Shown here piece by piece: positions 51,824 through 61,166 of a DNA stretch of 64,000 nt (the first letter of the stretch is position 1; the number at the start of each line of letters is the position of its first letter). The translations under genes and the position numbers were made by a program. This DNA is from UBA1494_A sp963973975. Its GTDB lineage: Bacteria > Bacteroidota > Bacteroidia > Flavobacteriales_E > Vicingaceae. The notes under the pieces were generated by a model. It saw only the letters and a list, made by a program, of their open reading frames with translations. It did not search any database and was not told the origin of the DNA. The stretch lies in the NCBI GenBank assembly GCA_963973975.1, contig CAXBCF010000001.1, forward strand, positions 124,001-188,000, read 5' to 3'.

Positions 51824-54064
51824 TTACTTTGTCAAGTAATTTTCTAAAGCACTATCAAATTCAGCTTTCGCATTTTCAACTTTACCAAAGTCGTCCCCAT
51901 CAATCAACATATTTTTACCTTTTACTTCTCCAAGTAAATTAAAAGGAACGTTTGATGCAGTCATCACTTCAATAAATTGCTCTTCCTGAGCTTCATTAAC
52001 ACTCACCACCACTCTACTTTGTGCTTCACCAAATAAGTAGGCATCTTTTCTGAAATCGCTGTCTGTATCAATTTCAAATCCTAAATTGTTCGGCATGGCT
52101 GCTTCTAACAAAGTGATGAATAAACCTCCATCAGCGCAATCGTGAGCAGAAACAACTAAATCTTCGATGATCAAGTTCTTTAAAGTGGCTTGCAAAGCAA
52201 ATTCCTCTTCTAAATCAAAGTAAGGAGCAGGAGATTGTTTTACTTTATGAAAGGCGTATAAATATTCAGAAGAATTAATGTCGTTTTTCGAGTCTCCTAA
52301 AAGGTAAATTCGATCTCCTTCTTCTTGAAATGCAAGTGTCGTTATTCTTGATTTGTCTTGAACAATTCCCATCATTCCAATAGTTGGTGTTGGGAAAACA
52401 GGCACATCTTTATCATTTTGCATGCTCTGGTTGTAGAAACTCACATTTCCTCCTGTAACCGGTGTTTGAAATTTCAAACAAGCTGCTTTCATTCCTTTAA
52501 TTGCTCCTACAAATTGCCAATAAACTTCAGGATTATAAGGATTTCCAAAATTCAAGCAATTGGTAATTGCTGATGGCTCTCCACCTGAACAAACAATGTT
52601 TCTTGCAGCTTCAGCAACAGCAATTGCGCAACCTTTTTCAGGGTCTGCATGAACATAACGCGCATTGCAATCAACTGTGAAAGCCAAAGCTTTATTCAAG
52701 CCTTTTAAATTTACAATACCAGCGTCGGTTGGGTTATTGGTACTCATGTTTATAGTTCCCACCATGCTATCGTATTGCTCCATCACCCATTTTTTGGAAG
52801 CAATGTTTGGATGAGTCCATAAAAATTTAGCAACAGCTTTTAAATCTTTTGGTTCTTCAATTGAACTGATGTCAAATTTTTGGTTTTCTTGGAAGTAAGC
52901 AGGCTCTTTATATTCTCTATCGTAAACTGGTGCACCTCCACCTAAAATCAAAGATTCAGCTGGTACATCGGCTACTTTCTCACCACCCATAAAATATTCT
53001 AATCTACCACCTTCAGTCACTTCGCCAATTTGCTCACAGTTTAAATCCCATTTATCAAAAATAGCTTTCACTTCAGCTTCTCTGCCTTTTTTTACTACCA
53101 CCAACATTCTTTCTTGTGATTCAGAAAGCAATATCTCAAATGGCAACATACCAGCTTGTCGCGTTGGAACTTTATCTAAATCGATGATCATTCCAAAACC
53201 TTCTTTTCCAGACATTTCAGAAGTAGAACAGGTAATTCCTGCAGCTCCCATGTCTTGCATTCCAATAATGGCATCCGTTTCTGCTAATTCTAAAGAAGCT
53301 TCCAATAATAATTTTTCTTGAAAAGGATCACCAACTTGAACCGCCGGTAAATCTTCCATAGAATCTTCGGTAATGTCTTTAGAAGCAAATGCTGCTCCGT
53401 GAATTCCATCTTTCCCGGTTGCAGAACCTACTATAAAAACAGGATTCCCTAATCCATAAGAAGTCGCTGAAATCATTTTTCCAGTTTTCATAATCCCCGC
53501 CGACATTGCATTCACCAAAGGGTTGGTATTATAACATTCGTCGAAAAATAATTCTCCTCCAACAACTGGTACTCCGAAAGAATTCCCGTAATTCCCAATT
53601 CCCTTCACAACGCCTTTCACCAACCACTTTGTTCGATCTAAACTAATGTCGCCAAAACGCAAAGAATTCAATTGAGCTACTGGTCTAGCACCCATTGTGA
53701 AAATATCGCGATTGATTCCACCAACACCTGTAGCTGCTCCTTGATAAGGTTCCAAAGCGGAAGGATGGTTATGAGATTCAATTTTAAATGCGCAAGCTAA
53801 TCCATCCCCAATATCTACCAATCCAGCATTTTCTTCACCAGCTTCAGCCAACATGTGCGGCCCCTCTTTTGGTAACTTTTTCAACCAATTGATTGAGTTT
53901 TTATAAGAACAGTGCTCCGACCACATCACTGAATAGATACTCAATTCTGTGAAATTTGGAGTGCGTCCCAAAATTCCTTTTATCATTTCAAACTCTTCTG
54001 GCAATAAGCCAAGATCTTTTGCTGTTTCTAAAGTTACTTCTGTTTGATTTGTGGCGGTTTCCAT
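51824..54064 (-). CDS. purL: Phosphoribosylformylglycinamidine synthase subunit PurL
   Basis: A 746-residue small-type PurL that makes FGAM from FGAR, ATP and ammonia. It has two tandem AIRS-type halves: SIYSVMWSEHCSYKNS near residue 33, FKIESHNHPSALEPYQGAATGVGGI, MGAAGITCSTSEMSGKEG, CNARYVHADPEKGCAIAVAEAARN and VSAHDCADGGL. As a small PurL it needs separate PurQ and PurS, which are not in this window. The ATG at 54064 (METATNQ) is chosen: a TACTTTTG box at 54100-54093 lies 28 bases upstream, so the in-frame ATG at 54136 would precede transcription. Confidence 0.96.
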   Translation of the reverse strand: METATNQTEVTLETAKDLGLLPEEFEMIKGILGRTPNFTELSIYSVMWSEHCSYKNSINWLKKLPKEGPHMLAEAGEENAGLVDIGDGLACAFKIESHNHPSALEPYQGAATGVGGINRDIFTMGARPVAQLNSLRFGDISLDRTKWLVKGVVKGIGNYGNSFGVPVVGGELFFDECYNTNPLVNAMSAGIMKTGKMISATSYGLGNPVFIVGSATGKDGIHGAAFASKDITEDSMEDLPAVQVGDPFQEKLLLEASLELAETDAIIGMQDMGAAGITCSTSEMSGKEGFGMIIDLDKVPTRQAGMLPFEILLSESQERMLVVVKKGREAEVKAIFDKWDLNCEQIGEVTEGGRLEYFMGGEKVADVPAESLILGGGAPVYDREYKEPAYFQENQKFDISSIEEPKDLKAVAKFLWTHPNIASKKWVMEQYDSMVGTINMSTNNPTDAGIVNLKGLNKALAFTVDCNARYVHADPEKGCAIAVAEAARNIVCSGGEPSAITNCLNFGNPYNPEVYWQFVGAIKGMKAACLKFQTPVTGGNVSFYNQSMQNDKDVPVFPTPTIGMMGIVQDKSRITTLAFQEEGDRIYLLGDSKNDINSSEYLYAFHKVKQSPAPYFDLEEEFALQATLKNLIIEDLVVSAHDCADGGLFITLLEAAMPNNLGFEIDTDSDFRKDAYLFGEAQSRVVVSVNEAQEEQFIEVMTASNVPFNLLGEVKGKNMLIDGDDFGKVENAKAEFDSALENYLTK

Positions 54065-54092
54065 GTAGTTGAGGTGGAATTTAATTAAGTTG

Positions 54093-54100
54093 CAAAAGTA
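54093..54100 (-). promoter_or_regulatory. -7 promoter box for purL
   Basis: Minus-strand TACTTTTG exactly matches TAnnTTTG and fixes the purL start at 54064 over the longer frame. No TTG lies at a usual -33 distance. No purine-riboswitch-like structure is seen in the short leader. Confidence 0.45.
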
Positions 54101-54165
54101 AAGTTTTTCCCTTGCTTTACCTTTGTAAATCGCCAATAATTAATCTACTATTCATCGGAATAAAT

Positions 54166-54173
54166 TACATTTG
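54166..54173 (+). promoter_or_regulatory. -7 box close to the start of the membrane-protein gene
   Basis: TACATTTG matches TAnnTTTG and ends seven bases before the ATG at 54181, leaving at most a 3-4 base leader. Confidence 0.4.
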
Positions 54174-54180
54174 AGGCCAT

Positions 54181-55470
54181 ATGTTATTCGGCATCCTCAT
54201 TAGCTTTTTCATACTCACTGTATTTGTTGTAGGCATTTGGAAATTTGCTTTCTTTAAAATAAATGGAATCCCGAAATATGTTATTCATACAACCTTAATC
54301 GCAAAAGTGCTTGCAGGATTATTTTTTTGGTGGATTTATACCCATTATTATACCGATCGGAGCAGTGCTGATCTTTACAAATATTTTGATGATGCCCAAG
54401 CCTTAATGGTTCATTCAGAAGGAAATAACGAATTAAGGCTGCAATTATTTCTTCCAGAAAATGAAAGAAGTGCTGACTATCAAAATCTTATTGAAAAAAG
54501 TTTGCATTGGGATCGTGGAAATGAAACTTACCTGAATGATAATCGAACAATTATTCGAATTCATTTTTTGATTTTATACCTTTCAAATGGGTTTTTCCTG
54601 CTTCATAATCTCATTTTTTGCCTTTTCGCTTTTTTAGGAGGTATAGCTCTCTTGCATTTTTTTATGCGTTTTACAACACTTCCAAAACTGCTCCTTTTTG
54701 GATTTGTCTTTTTTTTACCGAGCATGCTTTTGTTTAGTTCAGCTGCATTAAAAGAAAGTTGGCTGTTGTTTTGTTTGGGTTTTTTCCTCTTCTTTTTAGG
54801 AAAGGCGATGCAAGAAAAAAAATTGAGCCATTGGAGCCTTAGCATCCTATTTGCTTTGCTTATGATTGGAGTGAAACCCTATATCTTAATCGCATTAATC
54901 CCCGGAATTCTACTTTTTATTTTAAACTATAACTATCCTAAAAAAATAGCCTCAACTTTTCTTGGAATACACGCAATCATTTTGGTAGCAACACTACTTG
55001 CATTTCCTGATTTCATAACAATTCTTTCTGAAAAGCAGGCTGAGTTTATTCAATTAGCAGTCGAAAACAACGCAAATTCTTACTTTCCTATTCAAGAATT
55101 TGAAACGACTAAAGAAGCCTTTTTTGCACTTCCAGAAGCGATGTACAATGTTTGGATTCGACCAATTTTTTCTTTTTTTGAAAATCCTTTCGCCATGTTG
55201 GCAGCAATAGAAAATCTTGTATTACTTTTAATGCTACCTCTGAGTATTATCTATTTTAGGAAACCAACAAAACAAGCATTGCCTCTTGTTTTATCAGCTC
55301 TTTCCTTTGTAATTATTTTAAGTTGCTTAATTGGTTTGTGTGTTCCAGTAATTGGCGCAATAGTTCGATATAAAATGCCTATTTATCCATTTTTTATAGT
55401 GGTATTGTTTAGCTTTATCGACTTTAATCGCCTTCCATTAATTAGGCAAATTAATCAAAAAAAATTATGA
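54181..55470 (+). CDS. Polytopic membrane protein of unknown function
   Basis: A 429-residue protein with about ten hydrophobic helices, the first at residues 2-25, and an extended hydrophilic loop (~55-115) after the second. The segment FFLPSMLLFSSAALKESWLLFCLGFFLFFLGKAM carries an (S)AALKES motif that recurs in uncharacterised, possibly O-antigen-polymerase-like or GT-C-like proteins, followed by GVKPYILIALIPG. This relation is tentative. The next gene's start overlaps its stop by 4 bp, so it is probably co-transcribed with the amidohydrolase. Confidence 0.75.
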   Translation: MLFGILISFFILTVFVVGIWKFAFFKINGIPKYVIHTTLIAKVLAGLFFWWIYTHYYTDRSSADLYKYFDDAQALMVHSEGNNELRLQLFLPENERSADYQNLIEKSLHWDRGNETYLNDNRTIIRIHFLILYLSNGFFLLHNLIFCLFAFLGGIALLHFFMRFTTLPKLLLFGFVFFLPSMLLFSSAALKESWLLFCLGFFLFFLGKAMQEKKLSHWSLSILFALLMIGVKPYILIALIPGILLFILNYNYPKKIASTFLGIHAIILVATLLAFPDFITILSEKQAEFIQLAVENNANSYFPIQEFETTKEAFFALPEAMYNVWIRPIFSFFENPFAMLAAIENLVLLLMLPLSIIYFRKPTKQALPLVLSALSFVIILSCLIGLCVPVIGAIVRYKMPIYPFFIVVLFSFIDFNRLPLIRQINQKKL

Positions 55471-57104
55471 GAATTTTCTTTCTTTTATTAATCTCCAGTT
55501 TTATGAGTGCATGTTTTTATACTGAAAAAGCAGATTTATTAATTCACAACGCTAAAATCTATAGCGTAGATAACCAATTCACTATCTATGAGGCGATGGC
55601 TGTGAAAGATGGCAAAATCATTGAATTGGGCCCCAACAATCAATTGAAAAATCGCTACGATGCTACAATTGAAATAGATGCCAAACTCGGAGCAATTTAC
55701 CCTGGTTTTATCGATGCGCATTGTCATTTTTTGTGGTATGGAAATACTTTTTTTGAAGTCAACCTCGTTGGCACAAGAAGTTGGGAAGAAGTTGTTGAGC
55801 GAACAAAAGAATTTGCTGATGAAAACAATGATTTATGGATTACAGGAAGAGGTTGGGATCAAAACGATTGGACAGAAAAAACATTTCCAACCAAAGCTGA
55901 GTTAGACAGTCTCTTCCCCAATCGAGCTGTATTGCTAAAGCGAATTGACGGCCATGCGGCAGTTGCCAATCAAAAAGCACTAGAGCTTGCAAATATCGAC
56001 AGCGATTCAAAGGTCAATGGAGGTGTATTTGAGTTGAAAAACGGAAAATTGACTGGTTTACTCATTGATAATGCTGTTGACAGCGTTAGCAAAGCAATCC
56101 CAAAATTGAGCGATGAACAAATGGAAAGAGCCTTGCTAAAAGCACAAGAAATGTGTTTCGAAAAGGGTTTAACCACTGTAGATGATGCCATGTTGGAAAA
56201 TGAAATGGTAAATATCATTGATCGCTTACAACAAAATGGAAAACTAAAAATGAAGGTATATGGCATGCTCATGCCTACCGACGCGAACAAAAAGGAATTC
56301 TTAGAAAACGGCCCTTACATCACTAAAAATTTAAGTATTCGTTCGTTCAAATACTTTGCTGATGGCGCTTTGGGTTCAAGAGGAGCAAGATTAATTGAGC
56401 CATATCAAGATGATCCTCACAACAAAGGACTTTTCTTGAACGATAGTGCTTACTTTCTTGAAGAAGCAAAATTGCTAGAAAAACATGGCTTTCAAATGAA
56501 TACCCATTGCATTGGTGATGCGGCCAATGAATTGATGCTCACTATTTATGGTGAAGTTTTAAAAACAACTAACGACAAGCGCTGGAGAATAGAGCATGCT
56601 CAAATTGTAAATCCTATTCATTTAGCGCTATTTAAAAAATACACCATTATTCCATCTGTACAACCAACTCATGCCACATCTGATATGTATTGGTTAGAAG
56701 AACGACTTGGAGAGGAGCGCATGAAAACTGCCTACTCCTACAAAGATTTACTCCAACAAAATGGAATCATTGCTTTGGGAACTGATTTCCCTATTGAGGA
56801 TATTGATCCTTTAAAAACATTTTTTGCTGCAACGATTCGAAAAGATGAAAAAGACTTTCCTAAAGATGGTTTTCAAACAGAAAATGCGCTTACAAGAATT
56901 GAAGCATTAAAAGGAATGACTATTTGGGCCGCACTTTCAAATTTTGAAGAAGAAGTAAAGGGAAGTTTAGAAGTTGGCAAAAGTGCCGACTTTGTAATTC
57001 TAAGTCAAGATATTATGGAAGTTGATGAGGCAGATATCCTTAAAACTAAAGTTCTGAATACCTACATAAACGGAGAAATAGTTTACTCAGCAACAAAAAA
57101 ATGA
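55467..57104 (+). CDS. YtcJ-type amidohydrolase lipoprotein
   Basis: A 545-residue amidohydrolase-superfamily enzyme (subtype YtcJ/exoenzyme regulatory protein AepA-like). It has a lipoprotein signal (FFLLLISSFMSAC, Cys at residue 16), so it is probably anchored in the outer membrane facing the periplasm. Metal-binding motifs: GFIDAHCHFLWYG near residue 77, MNTHCIGDAANEL, RWRIEHAQIVNP, and GTDFPIEDIDPLKTFFAA with the catalytic Asp. SADFVILSQDIM ends the family signature. It probably hydrolyses an amide or cyclic imide; the substrate is unknown. It overlaps the upstream membrane-protein gene by 4 bp. Confidence 0.9.
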   Translation: MRIFFLLLISSFMSACFYTEKADLLIHNAKIYSVDNQFTIYEAMAVKDGKIIELGPNNQLKNRYDATIEIDAKLGAIYPGFIDAHCHFLWYGNTFFEVNLVGTRSWEEVVERTKEFADENNDLWITGRGWDQNDWTEKTFPTKAELDSLFPNRAVLLKRIDGHAAVANQKALELANIDSDSKVNGGVFELKNGKLTGLLIDNAVDSVSKAIPKLSDEQMERALLKAQEMCFEKGLTTVDDAMLENEMVNIIDRLQQNGKLKMKVYGMLMPTDANKKEFLENGPYITKNLSIRSFKYFADGALGSRGARLIEPYQDDPHNKGLFLNDSAYFLEEAKLLEKHGFQMNTHCIGDAANELMLTIYGEVLKTTNDKRWRIEHAQIVNPIHLALFKKYTIIPSVQPTHATSDMYWLEERLGEERMKTAYSYKDLLQQNGIIALGTDFPIEDIDPLKTFFAATIRKDEKDFPKDGFQTENALTRIEALKGMTIWAALSNFEEEVKGSLEVGKSADFVILSQDIMEVDEADILKTKVLNTYINGEIVYSATKK

Positions 57105-57106
57105 AA

Positions 57107-57478
57107 CTAAATTTCTTCGTATTTGAATGGGAGTTTTAGCTCGTGTTCTATTAGTTCTCCAACGGTTAAGATATCATCATCTCCTTCTTCGTATTTCCAA
57201 ATAACCAATAAACTATTTTTTTCTGTTAAGGGTTTAAACGCTACAAAGAGTTCAACTAATTGCTTTTGAGAAGCTGAATTGAGGTATTCAATCTCACAAA
57301 TCAGTTCTGTTTTAGGTGGCTTGGTTTTAACGTATTCTTTCACCCAATTAATCAATGGCAGGTAGAAATCAATGGCATCGCCAGGATATGATTTCCCTCT
57401 AATGATCATTTTACCTGATTCTGGATTAAAATCTATCTCAGGTGTTTGAAGATATGGTTCAAATTTGAGCGCTTCCAT
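57107..57478 (-). CDS. SiaC-family regulatory phosphoprotein (DUF1987)
   Basis: A 123-residue protein started at the ATG encoding MEALKFEPY; a longer frame six codons upstream is possible. It matches DUF1987/SiaC: TPEIDFNPESGKMIIRGKSYPGDAIDFY near residue 12, LINWVKEYV, and YLNSASQKQLVELF near residue 65. Ser68 falls at the position of the phosphorylated Thr of Pseudomonas SiaC. In that system SiaB phosphorylates SiaC, the SiaA phosphatase reverses it, and unphosphorylated SiaC activates the diguanylate cyclase SiaD. Its start overlaps the SiaB-like gene by 20 bp. Confidence 0.88.
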   Translation of the reverse strand: MEALKFEPYLQTPEIDFNPESGKMIIRGKSYPGDAIDFYLPLINWVKEYVKTKPPKTELICEIEYLNSASQKQLVELFVAFKPLTEKNSLLVIWKYEEGDDDILTVGELIEHELKLPFKYEEI

Positions 57479-57998
57479 AATTAATCGTTGTTTCAATACT
57501 TAACCAGTTCGCATTCTGCTCATCTGTAATGATTTCGTAATTGAAATCAGCATTATTCATTTTTACTATGATAATCAATCCTAAACTCTTTCCTTCTATA
57601 AGGGCATCTCTGTGTTTTTCTTTTAATTCTTCTTTGGTAGAATTAGTTAGTGATTCTATGTAGTTTTTTATTGAGGCCACATCTTTTTCTTTGATTTCAT
57701 TTTTTGTTGTAATGAAAACACTGGTATCGTTGATTACCAAATTTACATAAGACTGCGGTGTTGCATCAGCAAATTTTATCTGATTGTATTCTGCAATGTT
57801 TTGAACTAATTCTACAAAGACAGAAAAAATTTCTTTTAAGTGACGAACATGAACTCCAAAGAGAAATTTCTTCAAAAAATCATGACTCATACTGAGTAAG
57901 GAATCACAAAAATTTGAATTCACCGGACCCCAATACTCAATCTGATTCTTGTGGTAAGGTAGCTTAAAAAGTGCTTTTTTTTCTGCGATGGTTTGCAA
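57459..57998 (-). CDS. SiaB-family protein kinase
   Basis: A 179-residue GHKL-like kinase of the SiaB family (DUF6272). The recognisable N-box-like helix is IFSVFVELVQNIAEYNQ at about residues 60-76, followed by strand ATPQSYVNLVINDTSVFITTKN, GKSLGLIIIVKMNN as the G-box-like segment, and WLSIETTINY at the C-terminus. It phosphorylates the SiaC-like protein encoded immediately downstream. No SiaA phosphatase or SiaD cyclase is adjacent; the TPR-PP2C gene at 35362-37815 is a plausible phosphatase partner. Assignment rests on motifs and on the characteristic gene pair. Confidence 0.85.
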   Translation of the reverse strand: MQTIAEKKALFKLPYHKNQIEYWGPVNSNFCDSLLSMSHDFLKKFLFGVHVRHLKEIFSVFVELVQNIAEYNQIKFADATPQSYVNLVINDTSVFITTKNEIKEKDVASIKNYIESLTNSTKEELKEKHRDALIEGKSLGLIIIVKMNNADFNYEIITDEQNANWLSIETTINYGSAQI

Positions 57999-58098
57999 TC
58001 TAAAAGTATTATTAAAGCATAAAAATACTCATTTCAATAAAATAGATGCAATCCAATCCATTTTTATCATAAAAAAATGAAAAGAAAAATTATAAATC

Positions 58099-58659
58099 TT
58101 ACTTCAAAAGCGCTCGAGCTTGTTGCACATGCCTTTCGTTGTGGTAAATTACAAATGCCAAAGTGCTTCCAAAATTCATTTTTAAAATTGGCAGTGTTGT
58201 TTTACAGTTATTCTTATTCAAATTTATCTGTTGAGCTTGAGAAAGTATGCCTTTAAATTGATTCAATTGTTCGATAAATGAATCAATTACCTGAACTGTT
58301 AATCCTTGAACTGATGGGTTTTTACTGGCAAAAGTTTTCATTTTCATCATGCCTTGCTTTGGCAACATAGGTTTTACCAAAAATTGATGAAAAATACTCG
58401 GTTTAAAATCTAAGTCTTTGGAAATTTTTGGTGCTTTTTTAAGTTGATTTGAAAATTCCTTTAGATAAATTTCTCCATATAAATTGAGGTGCTGAATACA
58501 TTGCAACACATTCCAACCTCCGTTTTCGGGAATTGCCGTTAAATCTGTCTCTTTATTTTTTTTCAATTTTGATGCAAATTCTAAATGTAGATTCACATAG
58601 TTTTCCAGCTCATTTAATAGGGCTTTTTGTTTCATTATTTTTTTTTCAAAATTGCTCAT
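58099..58659 (-). CDS. DinB-family protein
   Basis: A 186-residue four-helix-bundle DinB/YfiT-like protein. Putative metal-ligand histidines are in WNVLQCIQHLNLYGE near residue 48 and in VIYHNERHVQQARALLK at the C-terminus. The third expected ligand is not obvious. DinB proteins include thiol S-transferases (bacillithiol, mycothiol), but many have unknown roles. The start may be the second ATG (MKQKALLNELE), eight codons in. It is 27 bp downstream of the Crp/Fnr regulator on the same strand and may be controlled by it. Confidence 0.85.
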   Translation of the reverse strand: MSNFEKKIMKQKALLNELENYVNLHLEFASKLKKNKETDLTAIPENGGWNVLQCIQHLNLYGEIYLKEFSNQLKKAPKISKDLDFKPSIFHQFLVKPMLPKQGMMKMKTFASKNPSVQGLTVQVIDSFIEQLNQFKGILSQAQQINLNKNNCKTTLPILKMNFGSTLAFVIYHNERHVQQARALLK

Positions 58660-58686
58660 GCAATTTGCAATAAATCTTGATTGAAA

Positions 58687-59208
58687 TCAAGATTTTAGAA
58701 TTCTGGAAAGTGTTTCGGGTGACATTCTCAGGTAAGAAGCAATGTATTTGTGCGGCACCTCTTGAAACAACTGAGGACTACGAGAATGCACTCTGTTAAA
58801 TCGCTCTTGTGGTGATTGATACATTAAATCAATTTCTCTTTCCAACAAATCACTGATTAAATCTTGAATTACCTTTTGGTATGCCAGCAAACGTTTTTCA
58901 GAAGATTGAATAAATCTTTCAAAATCACTTTTCTTGGCTTGAAGTAAATTGCATTTTCGAATGGCTTCAATGCTCAATTCACTTGGCTTTCCATTAAAAA
59001 AAGAAGGCAGCGAAGTTATGATAGAACCACTGTAGCCAAATCGAAGTGTAAAATCTCCTGAATCGGTAATAATGTAAGCTCTCAATGCACCTGATTTTAC
59101 AAAATAAACGTACTTCTCAACTTGTCCTTCCCGAATTAATAAGTCGCCTCTTTGAAGCTCAATTTGCTTCCACTCTATGTCTTCTGAATTTAGTGCTTCT
59201 TCAATCAT
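58687..59208 (-). CDS. Crp/Fnr-family transcriptional regulator
   Basis: A 173-residue regulator. The cyclic-nucleotide-binding-like beta-roll covers residues ~15-105 (LLIREGQVEKYVYFVKSGALRAYI, FTLRFGYSGSIITSLPSFF). A C-terminal helix-turn-helix ends at YIASYLRMSPETLSRIL. It lacks the cysteines of FNR and the strict cAMP residues of CRP, and the HTH is truncated compared with full CRP, as in many Bacteroidota members. Its targets are unknown; the adjacent DinB gene is a reasonable candidate. Confidence 0.88.
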   Translation of the reverse strand: MIEEALNSEDIEWKQIELQRGDLLIREGQVEKYVYFVKSGALRAYIITDSGDFTLRFGYSGSIITSLPSFFNGKPSELSIEAIRKCNLLQAKKSDFERFIQSSEKRLLAYQKVIQDLISDLLEREIDLMYQSPQERFNRVHSRSPQLFQEVPHKYIASYLRMSPETLSRILKS

Positions 59209-59342
59209 ACTGCAATTTCAGACTTTAAAAATAGGTAAAATTGACTCATTAACTTATCAAAGCCAAATGCTGCTATTACTGCTTACGGACATTTAAAATT
59301 TTTCACTACTTTTCCGTTATCTTTACGATAAAACCAACAGAT

Positions 59343-61106
59343 ATGATAAAGCGAATCTTTGATCTTCATTTTCATCAGTTAGCAAACTACCCAAAAACTG
59401 ATGCCATTACATCGAAAATAAATGGTACTTGGACGCCAACAAGTACACAAGAAGTTATTGAACAAGCTGAAGCTTTTGCTTCCGGATTATTAGAGTTGGG
59501 GCTTCAACCCAAAGACAAAGTCGCATTAATTTCAAATAACCGAACAGAGTGGCTTATTGCCGATTTAGGTATTCTAATGGCAGGAATGATTAGCGTTCCA
59601 ATTTATCCAACAATTACTGAGGCTGACTACGAATTTATAATGAATGATGCTGAAGTAAAACTTTGTTTGGTTGCAGATGAAGAACTGGCACTAAAAATAA
59701 AAGCTGTAATGGAAAAAGTTCCTAGTTTAAACTCTTTTTACAGTTTTGATGCTCTTTCGATTTGTGAAAGTTGGGAAAAAATTACAAGCCTTGGAAAAGG
59801 AAAAAATAAAGAGCGGATTCAACAAATCATGGATACGATTAAAGAGGATGATTTAGCAACTTTAATCTATACTTCTGGAACTACTGGCAGACCAAAAGGA
59901 GTGATGCTTTCACATAAAAACCTAGTGAGTAATTCTATGGCTTCTCGAGAGCGTTTACCTGTTGATAGTGATTCAAAATCCTTGAGTTTTTTACCACTTT
60001 GCCATGTTTATGAGCGCATGGTTTGTTACATGTACCTTTACACAGGTACTTCAATTTATTTTGCAGAATCATTAGAAACAATTGGCGATAATTTACGCGA
60101 AGTGCAGCCACAAGTTTTCACAGCAGTACCCCGATTATTAGAGAAAGTGTATGATAAAATTGTTGCAAAAGGAACAGCGCTTACAGGTATAAAAAAGGGA
60201 TTATTCTTTTGGGCTTTAGGTTTAGGACAGCGCTATGAGTTGAATGGTAAAAATGGAGCTTGGTATGAATTTCAATTGAAATTGGCCAACAAAATAATTT
60301 TTAGCAAATGGCGAGAAGCACTTGGAGGAAATGCTAAGGCTGTGGCATCAGGTGCTGCGGCTTTGCAACCGAGATTAGCTCGTGTATTTTTAGCTGCCCA
60401 AATTCCTGTAATGGAAGGTTACGGACTTACAGAGACTTCTCCTGTAATTGCAGTAAATGAACAAGCCAATGATGGTACAAGAATAGGAACTGTTGGAAGA
60501 CCAATCAGAGACGTTGAAGTAAAGATAGCAGAAGATGGAGAAATATTAGTTAAAGGGCCGAATGTGATGATGGGCTATTACAACAATGAAGCTGCCACCA
60601 AAGAAGTTTTTACTGTCGATGGCTGGTTTAAAACCGGCGATTTGGGTGAAATGGTTGAAGGACAATACTTGAAAATAACAGGAAGAAAAAAAGAGACCTT
60701 CAAAACTTCGGGTGGAAAATACATTGCTCCCCAATTATTGGAAAACAAAATGAAGGAGTCTTCCTTTATTGAACAAATTATGGTGATTGGCGAAGGAGAA
60801 AAACATCCTGCAGCAATTATACAGCCTGCTTTCGAATATATAGAAGAATGGTGCAAGCGAAAAGAAATTCCCTACACCTCAGCAAATGAAATTGTTAAAA
60901 ATGAACGTGTACATGAAAGAATAATGAAAGAAGTAAATTTTTACAATGAAGGGTTTGCTCAATATGAGCGTATTAAGAAAATCATCTTAGCTCCAACTGT
61001 TTGGGGAATTGATAGTGGAGAACTAACACCCACCATGAAAATTAAGCGCCGAGTGGTGATGGAAAATTTTAAAGATCAAATTGAGGATTGCTATCGGGGA
61101 GAATAA
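59343..61106 (+). CDS. Long-chain acyl-CoA synthetase (AMP-forming)
   Basis: A 587-residue adenylate-forming enzyme of the FadD15/long-chain acyl-CoA synthetase type. The P-loop-like motif is LIYTSGTTGRPKGVMLSHKN near residue 176, followed by FLPLCHVYERM, the A5 motif EGYGLTETSP, and A7 with WFKTGDLGE. The A8 hinge ITGRKKETFKTSGGKYIAP and the catalytic Lys in TMKIKRR near the end are also present. It activates fatty acids to acyl-CoA with ATP. A decayed copy of its last ~100 codons lies 1.4 kb downstream at 62498-62689. Confidence 0.93.
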   Translation: MIKRIFDLHFHQLANYPKTDAITSKINGTWTPTSTQEVIEQAEAFASGLLELGLQPKDKVALISNNRTEWLIADLGILMAGMISVPIYPTITEADYEFIMNDAEVKLCLVADEELALKIKAVMEKVPSLNSFYSFDALSICESWEKITSLGKGKNKERIQQIMDTIKEDDLATLIYTSGTTGRPKGVMLSHKNLVSNSMASRERLPVDSDSKSLSFLPLCHVYERMVCYMYLYTGTSIYFAESLETIGDNLREVQPQVFTAVPRLLEKVYDKIVAKGTALTGIKKGLFFWALGLGQRYELNGKNGAWYEFQLKLANKIIFSKWREALGGNAKAVASGAAALQPRLARVFLAAQIPVMEGYGLTETSPVIAVNEQANDGTRIGTVGRPIRDVEVKIAEDGEILVKGPNVMMGYYNNEAATKEVFTVDGWFKTGDLGEMVEGQYLKITGRKKETFKTSGGKYIAPQLLENKMKESSFIEQIMVIGEGEKHPAAIIQPAFEYIEEWCKRKEIPYTSANEIVKNERVHERIMKEVNFYNEGFAQYERIKKIILAPTVWGIDSGELTPTMKIKRRVVMENFKDQIEDCYRGE

Positions 61107-61166
61107 TAAAATCATAAAAAAAATTAACCCCCGAATAAAACTCAATAAAGAACATAATTTTGAGTT

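Noticed and set aside
54065..54136. N-terminal extension of purL from an upstream ATG
   Set aside because: A -7 promoter box (54093-54100) lies within it, and family members begin near METATNQ.
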